DNA of 64,000 nucleotides from Vogesella sp. LIG4 (GTDB lineage Bacteria; Pseudomonadota; Gammaproteobacteria; Burkholderiales; Chromobacteriaceae). Below the pieces are notes generated by a model. That model searched no databases. It worked only from the letters and a program-made list of their open reading frames with translations, and had not been told where the DNA came from. Both the position numbers and the translations under genes were made by a program. Location: assembly GCF_900090205.1 (NCBI RefSeq), contig NZ_LT607802.1:2222554-2286553 (forward strand), written 5' to 3'. Of the stretch, positions 34,391 through 44,725 are shown piece by piece. Position 1 is the first letter of the stretch, and each line of letters begins with the position of its first letter.

Positions 34391-34572
34391 AAGGCCGCTG
34401 CATGGCAGCGGCCTTGAGAGGGTTGGCAAAGTCCTTTCGCCTCGCGAAAGGACTTTGTCTTGTAAACAGAAAGGCTGCCGATTCAATCACTCCGCCGGCC
34501 CGGCTTGGCCGGGTCCGGTCAAGTGTGAACGAAGTACTTTGTCTGCAGCCTGGCCGTTGCATGGCAGCGGCC
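34391..34572. terminator. Cluster of hairpins downstream of aroA
   Basis: Three strong stems lie between the aroA stop and the MazG-like gene: AAGGCCGCTGC/GCAGCGGCCTT at 34391-34415, AAAGTCCTTTCGC/GCGAAAGGACTTT at 34428-34456, and a stem like the first at 34552-34572. On the minus strand the first is followed by TTTTGC, so it can terminate aroA transcription. The first and third are near-copies of each other. Confidence 0.6.
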
Positions 34573-34594
34573 TTGTTGGTGGGGGCGGGGCGGG

Positions 34595-35887
34595 TCAGTT
34601 CGCCGCCAGCTTGCCCAGCACCTCGAAGTAGTCCGGGAAGGTCTTGGCCACGCATTTCGGGTCGTTGATGATCACCGGCGTACCCAGCAGCGCCACCAGC
34701 GAGAAGCACATCGCCATGCGGTGGTCGTCGTAGGTGTCGATCTCGGCATTGGCGGTCAGCGTGGCCGGCGGGGTGATGCTGATGCTGTCCTGCGTTTCCA
34801 CCACGCTGGCGCCGACCTTGCGCAGCTCGGTGGCCATGGCCGCCAGGCGGTCGGTTTCCTTCACCCGCCAGCTTTCCACATTGCGGATGGTGGTGGTGCC
34901 GTTGGCGGCCAGCGCGGCCACCGCGATGGTCATTGCTGCATCCGGGATGTGGTTCAGGTCCACGTCGATGGCCTTCAGCCCGCCTTGCGGCGCGCGTGCC
35001 TCGATCCAGTTGTCGCCCATGCTGATCTCGGCGCCCATCAGTGCCAGCGCGTCGGCGAATTTCACATCGCCCTGGATGCTGCTGCGGCCAACCCCTTCCA
35101 CCCGTACCGGGCCGCCGGCCAGCGCGCCGGCCGCCAGGAAGTAGGAAGCGCTGGAGGCATCGCCCTCGACGTGGATTTCACCCTGCGCGCGGTAGCGCTG
35201 GCCGGCGGCGATGGTGAAGCGCTGCCAGCCGTCGCGCTGCACGCTTACGCCGAAGCGCGCCATCAGGTTGAGGGTGATCTCGATGTACGGTTTGGAAATC
35301 AGCTCGCCCACCACTTCGATGGTGACGCTCTCGCCGGTCAGCGGCAGCGCCATCAGCAGCGCGGTGAGGAACTGGCTGGAGACATTGCCCTTCACCGGAA
35401 TCACCTTGCCGGCACTGATGCCGGCCGGGTGGATCTGCAGCGGCGGGTAGCCGTCATTGCCCAGGTAGCGGATGTCGGCGCCGGCCACGCGCAGCGCGTC
35501 CACCAGGTCGCCGATCGGGCGCTCGTGCATGCGCGGTACGCCATGCAGGTGGTAGTTGCCCTGCATCAGCGCCAGCGCGGCGGTAAGCGGACGGAAGGCG
35601 GTGCCGGCATTGCCCAGGAACAGGTCGGCATCCTTCACCGCAAAGGCACCGCCGGTGCCGTGCACCAGGAAGTCGCGGCTGTCGCCCTGCTGTTCCACTT
35701 TCACGCCCAGCGTAGCCAGCGCTTCCAGCATGCGGCGGATGTCATCGGAGTCCAGCAGCTCGCGCACCAGGGTAGGGCCGTCGGCCAGCGCGGCCAGTAG
35801 CAGGGTGCGGTTGGAGATGCTCTTCGAGCCGGGCAGTTTTACCGTGCCGGCCAGGCGGGGAATCGGGTGCAGCGTGAGTTGTTCCAT
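34595..35887 (-). CDS. aroA: EPSP synthase
   Basis: A 430-residue enzyme joining PEP to shikimate-3-phosphate. It shows [50 protein letters not shown], and [18 protein letters not shown] with [11 protein letters not shown] near the C-terminus, as in the class I (E. coli-like) enzymes. The ATG at 35887 opens the family pattern; longer frames are unsupported. It is divergent from cmk. Confidence 0.96.
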   Translation of the reverse strand: MEQLTLHPIPRLAGTVKLPGSKSISNRTLLLAALADGPTLVRELLDSDDIRRMLEALATLGVKVEQQGDSRDFLVHGTGGAFAVKDADLFLGNAGTAFRPLTAALALMQGNYHLHGVPRMHERPIGDLVDALRVAGADIRYLGNDGYPPLQIHPAGISAGKVIPVKGNVSSQFLTALLMALPLTGESVTIEVVGELISKPYIEITLNLMARFGVSVQRDGWQRFTIAAGQRYRAQGEIHVEGDASSASYFLAAGALAGGPVRVEGVGRSSIQGDVKFADALALMGAEISMGDNWIEARAPQGGLKAIDVDLNHIPDAAMTIAVAALAANGTTTIRNVESWRVKETDRLAAMATELRKVGASVVETQDSISITPPATLTANAEIDTYDDHRMAMCFSLVALLGTPVIINDPKCVAKTFPDYFEVLGKLAAN

Positions 35888-36032
35888 GGTCTTGTCTTTT
35901 TGGCGTGCGGCAGGGCGCCGCGCGGGGTGATCTCGTGCAGCGACTGTACCGGTTTTGTGCACTGCGACGCAAACCTGCTGCCGGGTGGCGAGCTGCGTTA
36001 CAATATCCGGTTTTGATTCAAGGCGATGTGAC

Positions 36033-36692
36033 ATGCCTACGTTGAAACCTGTAATCACCATCGATGGTCCGTCGGCATCCGGCAAGGGTACGGTGGCCGC
36101 GCTGGTGGCCGACAAGCTGGGCTTTCATTATCTGGATTCCGGCGCGCTGTACCGCCTCACCGCGCTGTATGCGCTGCGCGAGGGCGTGAGCTGGGAAGAC
36201 GCCCAGGGCGTAGCCAGGTTGGCCGCACAGCTGCCGGCGGCATTCCGCGATGGCAAGGTGTGGCTGGATGGCAACGATGTCAGCGCGGCGATTCGCGCCG
36301 AGGATATCGGCATGGGCGCGTCCAAGGTGGCAGCGCTGCCGGAAGTGCGCGCCGCGCTCCTGGAGCGCCAGCGCGCCTTTCTGACCCCGCCGGGCCTGGT
36401 GGCCGACGGCCGCGACATGGGTTCGGTGGTGTTTCCGCGTGCCGAACTGAAGGTTTTCCTGACCGCCAGCGCTGCGGTGCGTGCCGAGCGGCGCTATAAG
36501 CAGTTGATCGCAAAAGGGGAATCTGCTAATCTCGTTCAGATTCAGCTGGATATCTCCGAACGGGACGCGCGCGATGCCGCCCGCACGGTTGCTCCGCTGA
36601 GGCAAGAGCCGGATGCCCGCTTGCTGGACACCTCGGCCCTGACTATCGACCAGGCGGTCGATCAGGTGCTGGCGTGGTTCGCCGCTGTCTGA
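36033..36692 (+). CDS. cmk: Cytidylate kinase
   Basis: The 219-residue kinase phosphorylates CMP/dCMP. The P-loop is [28 protein letters not shown] and [14 protein letters not shown] are further signatures. It lies upstream of rpsA in the order found in most proteobacteria. The conserved cmk-rpsA order supports the call. Confidence 0.96.
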   Translation: MPTLKPVITIDGPSASGKGTVAALVADKLGFHYLDSGALYRLTALYALREGVSWEDAQGVARLAAQLPAAFRDGKVWLDGNDVSAAIRAEDIGMGASKVAALPEVRAALLERQRAFLTPPGLVADGRDMGSVVFPRAELKVFLTASAAVRAERRYKQLIAKGESANLVQIQLDISERDARDAARTVAPLRQEPDARLLDTSALTIDQAVDQVLAWFAAV

Positions 36693-36832
36693 CAACAGAT
36701 TGCGGCGGATTCCCGCAACGACGTGGCCCGGCCATTAATTTTTTGTAAACGCAGCTTGTATTTCCCTTGCGCTGGCTGCGTCTATCAACCTGACCCCGCG
36801 TGACGCAAGGCACGCACATGTGAGTATATCGA

Positions 36833-38527
36833 ATGACTACCTTCGAAATGGAAAGCTTTGCCGCGCTGTTTGAAGAAAGCCTCTCCCTGCAGGAGATGCG
36901 CGCTGGTGAAGTGATCACCGCTGAAGTTGTTGGCGTTGATTCCAACTTCGTGACCGTTAACGCCGGTCTGAAGTCCGAATCCCTGATCCCGGTTGAAGAA
37001 TTCAAGAACGACAACGGCCAACTGGAAGTTAACGTAGGCGACTTCGTTACCGTTGCGATCGATTCCCTGGAAAACGGTTTCGGCGAAACCAAGCTGTCCC
37101 GTGAAAAAGCCAAGCGTCTGGCTGCATGGGTTGACCTGGAAGAAGCGCTGGAAGCCGGCAAGATCCTGTCCGGTGTTATCAGCGGCAAGGTGAAGGGTGG
37201 TCTGACCGTTATGGTCAACGGCATCCGTGCCTTCCTGCCGGGTTCCCTGGTTGACGTGCGTCCGGTGAAAGACACCACCCCGTACGAAGGCAAGGAAGTC
37301 GAGTTCAAGGTTATCAAGCTGGACCGCAAGCGTAACAACGTTGTGGTATCCCGCCGCGCCGTTCTGGAAGAGACCCTGGGCGAAGAGCGCAAGGCACTGC
37401 TGGAAACCCTGCGCGAAGGTGCTGTTATCAAGGGTATCGTCAAGAACATCACCGACTACGGTGCGTTCGTTGACCTGGGCGGTATCGACGGCCTGCTGCA
37501 CATCACCGACCTGGCATGGCGTCGTGTGAAGCACCCGTCCGAAGTTCTGGCTGTTGGCGACGAAGTAGAAGCCAAGGTACTGAAGTTCGATCAAGAGAAG
37601 AACCGCGTATCCCTGGGTCTGAAGCAACTGGGCGAAGATCCGTGGGTGGGCCTGTCCCGTCGTTACCCGTCCGGCACCCGCCTGTTCGGCAAGGTGACCA
37701 ACCTGACCGACTACGGTGCGTTCGTGGAAATCGAGCAGGGCATCGAAGGTCTGGTACACGTGTCCGAAATGGACTGGACCAACAAGAACGTACACCCGTC
37801 CAAGGTAGTTCAGGTTGGCGACGAAGTGGAAGTGATGATCCTCGAGATCGACGAAGAACGTCGTCGTATCAGCCTGGGCATGAAGCAGTGCCAGGCCAAC
37901 CCGTGGAACGAATTCGCCGACAACTTCAAGAAGGGCGACAAGCTGAAGGGCGCGATCAAGTCCATCACCGACTTCGGCGTGTTCGTTGGTCTGCCGGGCG
38001 GCATCGACGGTCTGGTTCACCTGTCCGACCTGTCCTGGGCTGAAACCGGCGAAGAAGCCGTGCGCAAGTTCAAGAAGGGCGACGAGGTTGAAGCCGTTGT
38101 TCTGTCCATCGACGTGGAAAAAGAACGCATCTCCCTGGGTATCAAGCAACTGGAAGGTGATCCGTTCAACAACTACGTTGCCATGAACGACAAGGGCTCC
38201 CTGGTGAAGGGTACCGTGAAGTCCGCTGATGCCAAGGGCGCCGTGATCCAGCTGGATGCCGACGTTGAAGGCTACCTGCGTGCTTCCGAAGTCTCCCGCG
38301 ACCGCGTTGAAGACATCCGCACCCACGTTAAAGAGGGTGACGAAGTCGAAACCGTGATCATCGCTGTTGATCGCAAGTCCCGCTCCATCAGCCTGTCCAT
38401 CAAGGCCAAGGACATGCAGGAAGAGAAAGCTGCCATGGCAGCCGTATCCTCCGATGCAAACGTGTCCGCTGGTACCACCAGCCTGGGCGCGCTGCTGAAG
38501 GCAAAACTGTCCGGCGGCAACGAGTAA
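36833..38527 (+). CDS. rpsA: 30S ribosomal protein S1
   Basis: A 564-residue protein with six S1 RNA-binding repeats, each beginning near G-x-V/I and containing DYGAFV(D/E) or DFGVFVGL blocks (for example [20 protein letters not shown]). It helps mRNA bind to the 30S subunit. Codon use differs from neighbouring genes: it uses GTT, GAA and similar codons typical of highly expressed genes, and the abundant 10-mer is absent. An in-frame ATG lies at 36848; no strong ribosome site is visible, as is common for rpsA. Confidence 0.97.
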   Translation: MTTFEMESFAALFEESLSLQEMRAGEVITAEVVGVDSNFVTVNAGLKSESLIPVEEFKNDNGQLEVNVGDFVTVAIDSLENGFGETKLSREKAKRLAAWVDLEEALEAGKILSGVISGKVKGGLTVMVNGIRAFLPGSLVDVRPVKDTTPYEGKEVEFKVIKLDRKRNNVVVSRRAVLEETLGEERKALLETLREGAVIKGIVKNITDYGAFVDLGGIDGLLHITDLAWRRVKHPSEVLAVGDEVEAKVLKFDQEKNRVSLGLKQLGEDPWVGLSRRYPSGTRLFGKVTNLTDYGAFVEIEQGIEGLVHVSEMDWTNKNVHPSKVVQVGDEVEVMILEIDEERRRISLGMKQCQANPWNEFADNFKKGDKLKGAIKSITDFGVFVGLPGGIDGLVHLSDLSWAETGEEAVRKFKKGDEVEAVVLSIDVEKERISLGIKQLEGDPFNNYVAMNDKGSLVKGTVKSADAKGAVIQLDADVEGYLRASEVSRDRVEDIRTHVKEGDEVETVIIAVDRKSRSISLSIKAKDMQEEKAAMAAVSSDANVSAGTTSLGALLKAKLSGGNE

Positions 38528-38536
38528 GCCATGGAC

Positions 38537-38833
38537 ATGACCAAATCTGAGCTTATTGCGAGGCTTGCCGAGCGTTATCCTCAGTTGGTCGCCAAAGATG
38601 CTGAGCTGGCCGTCAAAACCATTCTGGATGCGATGGCCGGCAGCCTGGCAAAAGGGCAGCGAATCGAGATTCGCGGCTTCGGTAGCTTCGATCTGAACTA
38701 CCGTCCGCCGCGGGTTGGTCGCAACCCCAAATCAGGCAGCAGCGTTGTCGTGCCTGAGAAATACGTACCGCATTTCAAGGCAGGCAAGGAATTGCGTGAG
38801 CGGGTAGATCTCGCTGACGAAGCCGACCAGTAA
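38537..38833 (+). CDS. ihfB: Integration host factor beta subunit
   Basis: A 98-residue HU-family DNA-bending protein with [43 protein letters not shown] and [16 protein letters not shown]. It pairs with IhfA. An in-frame ATG at 38531 would add two residues; the start at 38537 matches the usual MTKSEL. It follows rpsA directly as in many proteobacteria. Confidence 0.96.
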   Translation: MTKSELIARLAERYPQLVAKDAELAVKTILDAMAGSLAKGQRIEIRGFGSFDLNYRPPRVGRNPKSGSSVVVPEKYVPHFKAGKELRERVDLADEADQ

Positions 38834-38854
38834 GCCTCTGGCAGCCTGCCAATC

Positions 38855-38887
38855 AACGCTGTGACCTCCGGGTCACAGCGTTTTTTT
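38855..38887 (+). terminator. Terminator after ihfB
   Basis: AACGCTGTGACC and GGTCACAGCGTT form a perfect 12-base stem with a four-base loop and a run of seven Ts. Confidence 0.9.
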
Positions 38888-39003
38888 ATGCCCGGCGCGC
38901 TTGGGAGGTGCCGCGCTTTCGTTTAAACTTGCCCCGCAGACCGTTTTGCCGCCGTTGTCATGGCGCGGGCGGCCTATCCCAGAGTCAACCCAGTGAGATT
39001 CCC

Positions 39004-39297
39004 ATGCGTTACCTGTTCCGCTTGTTTGAGCTGCTGCTGCTCGTCCTGCTGGTTGCGGTCACCGTGCAGAACAGCACCGTGGTCGAATTCAAACTGTTCT
39101 TCGGCCACAGCTGGCAAGTGCCGCTGATCCTGCTGCTGCTGATTTTCTTCGTTGCCGGCGCCGTTATCGGCCTGGTGGCGACGTTTGCCTATTCCCTGCG
39201 CGTCCGTCGCGAGCTGTCGCAGCTCAAGAAGGAACTGCGCTCCCGTCAGACCGCCAGCAAGGTGGTGTCCGATCCGAGCGATGCCCTGGCCGATTGA
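39004..39297 (+). CDS. lapA: LapA-domain membrane protein
   Basis: A 97-residue inner-membrane protein with two membrane segments (about residues 3-20 and 42-63) and a basic C-terminal coiled part (RVRRELSQLKKELRSRQ). This is the LapA/DUF1049 pattern. LapA acts with LapB in control of LPS synthesis. It lies 30 bases before lapB. Confidence 0.9.
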   Translation: MRYLFRLFELLLLVLLVAVTVQNSTVVEFKLFFGHSWQVPLILLLLIFFVAGAVIGLVATFAYSLRVRRELSQLKKELRSRQTASKVVSDPSDALAD

Positions 39298-39327
39298 GCC
39301 GGCGGCTTTCCTGTTTTCCGAGGTTGA

Positions 39328-40494
39328 ATGTTGGATCTAGATCTGTGGTGGCTGTTGCTGTTCCCGGCGTTTTTCGGCCTGGGCTGGCTGGCCGCGCGCG
39401 TTGACCTGCGCGCCGTACTGAAGCAGGCCAAGGAAGTACCGGCCGCCTTTTACAAGGGGCTGGATGCGCTGGTGGATGATCGCACCGACGTGGCGTCGCG
39501 CTCGCTGGCCGAAGTGGCGCGCGCGCATCCGGATGCACTGGACGTGCAGCTGAGCCTGGGCAAACTGTACCGCCGCCGCGGCGAGAACGACCGCGCCATC
39601 CGCCTGCACCAGCAGACGCTGGAGCAACCGGACCTCACTGCCGAACAGAAGGCACAGGTGCGCTTCGAGCTGTCGCAGGACTTCCACAAGGCCGGGCTGG
39701 TGGATCGCGCCGAGGAAATCCTGCTGACGCTGCAAAAGAGCCACAGCATGGGCAAGCCGGCGCGCGAGCAGCTGCTGAGCATCTACCAGCAGGATCGCGA
39801 CTGGGAGAAAGCGATCAGCACCGCGCGCGAGCTGCGCAGCGATGCGCACTCCTTCCAGCACGAGGTGGCGCAGTTCTTCTGCGAACTGGCGCAGGCCTCG
39901 CTGTACCAGTCCGATTACGACAAGGCCCGCCACTACGTGGCCGAGGCGTTTGCGGCCAACCGCAAGTGCGTGCGCGCCAGCATCCTGCTGGGCGACATCG
40001 AAGTGGCCGAAGGCCGCCAGGAAGCGGCGATTGCCGCCTGGCAGGCCATCGAGAAACAGAACTACGAATACCTGGCCATGGTGGCCGAACGCCTGTTCGA
40101 CGCCTACGAAGCGCTGGGCAAACCGCATGAGGGCATCGCCCTGTTGCGCGGCTACCAGCGCACCTTTTCGCAGCTGGAGCTCACCGATCTTCTATACCAA
40201 AAGGTGGCTACCTACGAAGGCGAGGCCAAGGCACTGGAAGCCGCGCGCGAAGCGGTGCATGCCCGCCCCAACCTGCTGGGTGTCTATCGCCTCATCGAGG
40301 CGCAGATGGATGAGTTGAGCCCGGAAGGGCGTATGGATGCCGAGGTGGCGCGCGCGCTGGTGATGAAGCACGCGCAGAAGCTGAACGTGCACCGCTGCAA
40401 GCGCTGCAACTTCCGTTCGCGGGCGTTCTTCTGGCACTGCCCGGCCTGTGGCGAGTGGGAAAGCTTTACGCCCAACCGCTCGGAAACCCATTGA
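39328..40494 (+). CDS. lapB: LPS assembly protein LapB
   Basis: A 388-residue protein anchored by one N-terminal membrane segment (WWLLLFPAFFGLGWLAA), followed by a series of TPR helices and a C-terminal rubredoxin-like zinc site (HRCKRCNF then HCPACGEWESF). LapB regulates LpxC turnover and LPS assembly at the inner membrane. All four zinc cysteines are present. The gene order lapA-lapB-pyrF matches that of related bacteria. Confidence 0.95.
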   Translation: MLDLDLWWLLLFPAFFGLGWLAARVDLRAVLKQAKEVPAAFYKGLDALVDDRTDVASRSLAEVARAHPDALDVQLSLGKLYRRRGENDRAIRLHQQTLEQPDLTAEQKAQVRFELSQDFHKAGLVDRAEEILLTLQKSHSMGKPAREQLLSIYQQDRDWEKAISTARELRSDAHSFQHEVAQFFCELAQASLYQSDYDKARHYVAEAFAANRKCVRASILLGDIEVAEGRQEAAIAAWQAIEKQNYEYLAMVAERLFDAYEALGKPHEGIALLRGYQRTFSQLELTDLLYQKVATYEGEAKALEAAREAVHARPNLLGVYRLIEAQMDELSPEGRMDAEVARALVMKHAQKLNVHRCKRCNFRSRAFFWHCPACGEWESFTPNRSETH

Positions 40495-40512
40495 AAGAAT
40501 ACGGATAACAGC

Positions 40513-41259
40513 ATGAATCCCCTGATTCTCGACAATGCCGCGGGTGTTACCGCGTCGCCGGTGCTGGTGGCACTGGACTTTGCCACCGCCGATGCCGCGC
40601 TGGCCTTTGCCGCGCGACTGGACCCGGCCGAGTGCCGGCTGAAAGTCGGCAAGGAGCTGTTCACCGCCGCCGGCCCGCAGCTGGTGGAACAGTTGGCCGC
40701 ACGCGGCTTCCAGGTGTTCCTGGACCTGAAATTCCACGACATTCCCAATACCGTGGCGCAGGCCTGCAAGATGGCCTCCGATCTGGGCGTGTGGATGGTC
40801 AACGTGCACGCTTCCGGCGGCCGCCGCATGATGAGCGCTGCTGCTGACGCGCTGGCGCATTGCAGCCATCCGCCGCTGCTGATCGCGGTTACCGTGCTCA
40901 CCAGCATGGAAGCCGCCGACCTGGCCGAAGTCGGCATCACCGTGTCGCCGCACGAGCAGGTACTGCGCCTGGCGCAGCTCACCCGCGACAGCGGGCTGGA
41001 CGGCGTGGTGTGTTCGGCGCAGGAGGCTACCGAGCTGAAGTCGCTGCTGGGCCAGGACTTCAAGCTGATTACCCCGGGCATCCGCCTGGCCGACAGCGCC
41101 GCCGACGACCAGCGCCGGGTGATGACCCCGGTGGCTGCACTGGAAGCCGGCGCCGACTATCTGGTGATCGGCCGTCCGATCACCCGCGCCGAAGACCCGC
41201 TGGGCGTGCTGTCCGACATCAACGCCGATATCCGCGCCTGGCAACAGGCGCGCGGCTGA
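40513..41259 (+). CDS. pyrF: Orotidine-5'-phosphate decarboxylase
   Basis: The 248-residue enzyme converts OMP to UMP. It has [29 protein letters not shown], the catalytic DxKxxD block ([14 protein letters not shown]) and LITPGIRL with [13 protein letters not shown] at the C-terminus. It follows lapB by 18 bases. Confidence 0.96.
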   Translation: MNPLILDNAAGVTASPVLVALDFATADAALAFAARLDPAECRLKVGKELFTAAGPQLVEQLAARGFQVFLDLKFHDIPNTVAQACKMASDLGVWMVNVHASGGRRMMSAAADALAHCSHPPLLIAVTVLTSMEAADLAEVGITVSPHEQVLRLAQLTRDSGLDGVVCSAQEATELKSLLGQDFKLITPGIRLADSAADDQRRVMTPVAALEAGADYLVIGRPITRAEDPLGVLSDINADIRAWQQARG

Positions 41260-41272
41260 GGGTAGGGCATCG

Positions 41273-42235
41273 ATGAGTCTGCTGCAGCAACTGGGCCTGA
41301 CCCCCGACACCCTGAGTAACAAACTGGCTGCCAGCCGCGTGCTGGTAGTGGGCGACGTGATGCTGGACCGCTACTGGTTCGGCGATGTCAGCCGTATCTC
41401 GCCGGAAGCGCCGGTACCGGTGGCACGCATCAACCGCATGGAAGAGCGTGCCGGTGGTGCGGCCAACGTGGCGCGCAATATCGCCAGCCTGGGCGGCAAG
41501 GCCACCATCCTGTCGGTGGTGGGCGATGACGAAGCCGCCAGCGCGTTGTCGCGTCTGCTGGAAGCCGATGGCATTACCGCCTCGCTCAAGCGTGATGCGG
41601 AGATTTCCACCACCGTGAAACTGCGCGTGGTGGCGCGTCAGCAGCAGCTGATCCGCCTGGACTTCGAAGATGCGCCCAGCCACGAGATTCTGGCCGACAA
41701 GCTGGACGAGTACGCCACCATCGTTGCCGAGCACGATGTGGTGATCTTGTCCGACTACGGCAAGGGCGGCCTGACTCACGTATCGCGCATGATCGAACTG
41801 GCGCGAGCCGCCGGCAAACCGGTGCTGATCGACCCCAAGGGTGACGACTACAGCAAGTACGCCGGCGCAACCCTGCTGACGCCGAACCGCAGCGAGTTCC
41901 GCCAGGTGGCCGGCAGCTGGCAGAGCGAAGAGCAGCTCAATGCCAAGGCCGAGAGCCTGCGCAGCGAGCTGAATCTGGATGCACTGCTGGTAACGCGCAG
42001 CGAGGAAGGCATGACGCTGTTTCGTGCCGACGGCGCGCTGCATGAGCCGACGCTGGCCAAGGAGGTGTACGACGTCTCCGGCGCCGGCGATACCGTTATC
42101 GGTACCCTGGGCCTGATGCTGGCCGCCGGCCTGCCGCTGCCGCAGGCGATGAGCCTGGCCAATGCCGCCGCCGGCATCGTGGTGGCCAAGCTGGGCACCG
42201 CGGTGTGCCAGCAACGCGAGCTGTTTGCCCTGTAA
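41273..42235 (+). CDS. hldA: D-glycero-beta-D-manno-heptose-7-phosphate kinase
   Basis: A 320-residue PfkB-family kinase: VVGDVMLDRYWFGDVSRISP and PVPVARI at the N-terminus, AGGAANVARNIASLG, and the catalytic DVSGAGDTVIGTLGLMLA. It matches the RfaE kinase domain only; the adenylyltransferase domain of bifunctional HldE is absent, so hldC must be elsewhere. It supplies heptose for LPS inner core, together with hldD nearby. Confidence 0.93.
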   Translation: MSLLQQLGLTPDTLSNKLAASRVLVVGDVMLDRYWFGDVSRISPEAPVPVARINRMEERAGGAANVARNIASLGGKATILSVVGDDEAASALSRLLEADGITASLKRDAEISTTVKLRVVARQQQLIRLDFEDAPSHEILADKLDEYATIVAEHDVVILSDYGKGGLTHVSRMIELARAAGKPVLIDPKGDDYSKYAGATLLTPNRSEFRQVAGSWQSEEQLNAKAESLRSELNLDALLVTRSEEGMTLFRADGALHEPTLAKEVYDVSGAGDTVIGTLGLMLAAGLPLPQAMSLANAAAGIVVAKLGTAVCQQRELFAL

Positions 42236-42258
42236 CCGTCGCAGAAAGCGAGGCTGGC

Positions 42259-42837
42259 ATGTTGTGGCACGAGGAAGTCCTGCAGTTCTGGTTCGGCGGC
42301 AGCAGCGACGAGCTGCTGGCCGTGCCGCGTGATGCCTGGTTCCGGAAGGACGAGGTGTTCGACACCATCATCCGCGAACGTTTCCTGCCACTGGTGGACG
42401 GGTTGCAGGCAGACAGGCTGGAGCCGGCGCTGCACGATGCGCGCCAGACGCTGGCCTGGCTGATCGTGGCCGACCAGTTTCCGCGCAACCTGTTTCGTGG
42501 CGATGCGCGTGCCTTTGCCAGCGATGCGCGGGCGCGCGACGTGGCGCATGCCATGCTGGCGGCCGGGCTGGACGCCCAGCTGCCGCCGGTGGCGCGCTGG
42601 TTCTGCTACCTGCCGCTGGAGCACAGCGAACGGCTGAGCGACCAGGACGACTGCGTGCGCTGCTTCGGTGCGCTGCCGGCGGACAGCCCCGGCTACGCCG
42701 GCGTGCTGGACTACGCACGGCGCCACCGCGACATCATCGCCCGCTTCGGTCGCTTTCCGCACCGCAACGCGGCGCTGGGGCGCGACAACACCGCAGAAGA
42801 AACCGCCTTTCTGCAGCAGCCGGGCAGCAGCTTTTAA
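42259..42837 (+). CDS. DUF924 family protein
   Basis: A 192-residue helical protein with the DUF924 pattern: VLQFWFGG near the start, [48 protein letters not shown] and a C-terminal [12 protein letters not shown]. Function is unknown. It is embedded between hldA and hldD with tight spacing and probably shares their transcript. The ATG at 42259 precedes the conserved start. Confidence 0.9.
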   Translation: MLWHEEVLQFWFGGSSDELLAVPRDAWFRKDEVFDTIIRERFLPLVDGLQADRLEPALHDARQTLAWLIVADQFPRNLFRGDARAFASDARARDVAHAMLAAGLDAQLPPVARWFCYLPLEHSERLSDQDDCVRCFGALPADSPGYAGVLDYARRHRDIIARFGRFPHRNAALGRDNTAEETAFLQQPGSSF

Positions 42838-42890
42838 CCGAATCTGATAGCGGGTTGGCCGCAAGCCGGCCCGCGCAACGAGGAATACAC

Positions 42891-43886
42891 ATGACCATCG
42901 TCGTTACCGGCGCCGCCGGCTTCATCGGCTCCAACATCGTCAAGGCGCTGAATGCGCGCGGCGAAACCGACATCCTGGCGGTAGACAACCTCACCAAGGG
43001 TGACAAATTCGTCAACCTGGTGGATTGCGAGATCAGCGACTACCTGGACAAGGAAGACTTCATCAACCTGATCGGCAGCGGCGATTTCGACGGTGAGCTG
43101 CGCGCCATCCTGCATCAGGGTGCCTGCTCGGACACCATGAACCACGACGGCAAGTACATGATGGAGAACAACTACCAGTACACGCTGGAGCTGTTCGAAT
43201 TCTGCCAGGCCGAGGAAGTGCCGCTGCTGTACGCCTCCAGCGCTGCTACCTACGGCAAGGGCACGGTGTTCAAGGAAGACCGCCAGTACGAAGGCCCGCT
43301 CAACGTCTACGGCTACTCCAAGTTCCTGTTCGACCAGGTATTGCGCCGCCGCATGCGCGAGGGCCTCACCTCGCAGGTGGCCGGTTTCCGCTACTTCAAC
43401 GTCTACGGCCCGCAGGAGCAGCACAAGGGCCGCATGGCCTCGGTTGCGTTCCACAACTTCAACCAGTACCGCGAAACCGGCAAGGTGAAGCTGTTCGGCG
43501 GCTACGATGGCTACGCCGACGGCACCCAGAGCCGCGACTTCGTGTCGGTGGAAGACGTGGTGAAGGTGAACCTGTACTTCCTGGACAACCCGGACCAGAG
43601 CGGTATCTTCAACCTGGGCTCCGGCCGCGCACAGCCGTTCAACGACGTGGCGGTGGCCACCGTCAACGCCTGCCGCCGCCACGAGGGCAAGCCGGCACTG
43701 AGCCTGGCCGAACTGGTGCAGCAGGGCATCCTGGAATACATCGACTTTCCGGACGCGCTGAAGGGCAAGTACCAGAGCTTTACCCAGGCCGATATCGGCA
43801 AGCTGCGCGAAGCCGGCTACCAGGAGCCGATGCTTACCGTGGAACAGGGGGTGGATCGCTACGTGGACTGGCTGATGACCCGCTGA
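42891..43886 (+). CDS. hldD: ADP-L-glycero-D-manno-heptose 6-epimerase
   Basis: A 331-residue short-chain epimerase making the L,D-heptose donor of LPS. The NADP site is [35 protein letters not shown] and YASSAATYG, then [11 protein letters not shown] (catalytic YxxxK) and [19 protein letters not shown] are typical. CGAGGA about 8 bases upstream fixes the ATG at 42891. Repeat B begins right after the stop. Confidence 0.96.
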   Translation: MTIVVTGAAGFIGSNIVKALNARGETDILAVDNLTKGDKFVNLVDCEISDYLDKEDFINLIGSGDFDGELRAILHQGACSDTMNHDGKYMMENNYQYTLELFEFCQAEEVPLLYASSAATYGKGTVFKEDRQYEGPLNVYGYSKFLFDQVLRRRMREGLTSQVAGFRYFNVYGPQEQHKGRMASVAFHNFNQYRETGKVKLFGGYDGYADGTQSRDFVSVEDVVKVNLYFLDNPDQSGIFNLGSGRAQPFNDVAVATVNACRRHEGKPALSLAELVQQGILEYIDFPDALKGKYQSFTQADIGKLREAGYQEPMLTVEQGVDRYVDWLMTR

Positions 43887-44030
43887 GGACTTGCTGACGA
43901 TCTGCTGCGCGTCGGCGATACGGCGTTGAAACCGTCTCCGGAATGCTCGTTGACTGCATGTCAACTCCGCCTCCTCAGCCGTTTTCGCCTTGTCTCGCTC
44001 TAGCTCGCTGGATCGTAAAGCGGTTCTGAA
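43887..44030. repeat. Dispersed intergenic repeat B, copy 2
   Basis: Same orientation and similar length as the copy after fabF. Both copies begin at the end of a coding sequence. A copy of the abundant 10-mer follows at 44032-44041. Confidence 0.8.
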
Positions 44031-44186
44031 AGTTGGCCGCATGACAACGGGTCGCCCTGGGCGGCCCGTTTTGCATGGATCGCCGGGCTGGGCGGCTATT
44101 TGCGCTGTTTCCGGCCGGCAAGGCTTAAATTGACAGCGGGTTTGCTGATAACATCCGGCTATGGCAAGCAAGCGAGACGTAAAACA

Positions 44187-44642
44187 ATGAAATGTCCTTT
44201 CTGCGGTGGTATGGATACCCAGGTGGTGGATTCCCGCGTCAGCGATGACGGCAGCACCATTCGCCGCCGCCGCCGCTGCCTCGCCTGCGAAAAGCGCTTT
44301 ACCACCTTTGAAACCGCCGACGTGCGCATGCCGCAGGTGGTGAAGGCCGGTGGCCATCGCATCGATTTCGACGTGGAGCGGGTGCGTACCAGCTTCATGC
44401 GCGCGCTGCACAAGCGCCCGGTGTCCACCCCGCTGGTGGACGACGCCATCGACCGCATCTGCCAGCGCCTGCTGCAGCTGGGCGAGCGCGAGGTATCCAG
44501 CCGCCAGATCGGCGAAATGGTGATGAACGAGCTGGCCAAGCTGGACAAGGTGGCCTACGTGCGCTTCGCTTCGGTGTACAAGAGCTTCCAGGACATCGCC
44601 GAATTCAGCGATGCCATCAAGGAAATCCAGAAGAAACCCTGA
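44187..44642 (+). CDS. nrdR: Transcriptional repressor NrdR
   Basis: A 151-residue protein with an N-terminal zinc ribbon (MKCPFCGGMDTQVVDSR then RRRRCLACEKRFTTFE) and an ATP-cone domain (VVKAGGHRIDFDVERVRTSF). NrdR represses ribonucleotide reductase genes. All four zinc cysteines are present. The ATG at 44187 is the standard MKCPFC start. Confidence 0.97.
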   Translation: MKCPFCGGMDTQVVDSRVSDDGSTIRRRRRCLACEKRFTTFETADVRMPQVVKAGGHRIDFDVERVRTSFMRALHKRPVSTPLVDDAIDRICQRLLQLGEREVSSRQIGEMVMNELAKLDKVAYVRFASVYKSFQDIAEFSDAIKEIQKKP

Positions 44643-44725
44643 TGCCGGCCAGCGCCGCCGCCGCGGTGCCCATGACCCCGCGCTTTTTGCGGCAATGACA
44701 GCCGCTTCCGCTTTGGAGGCCCGAT

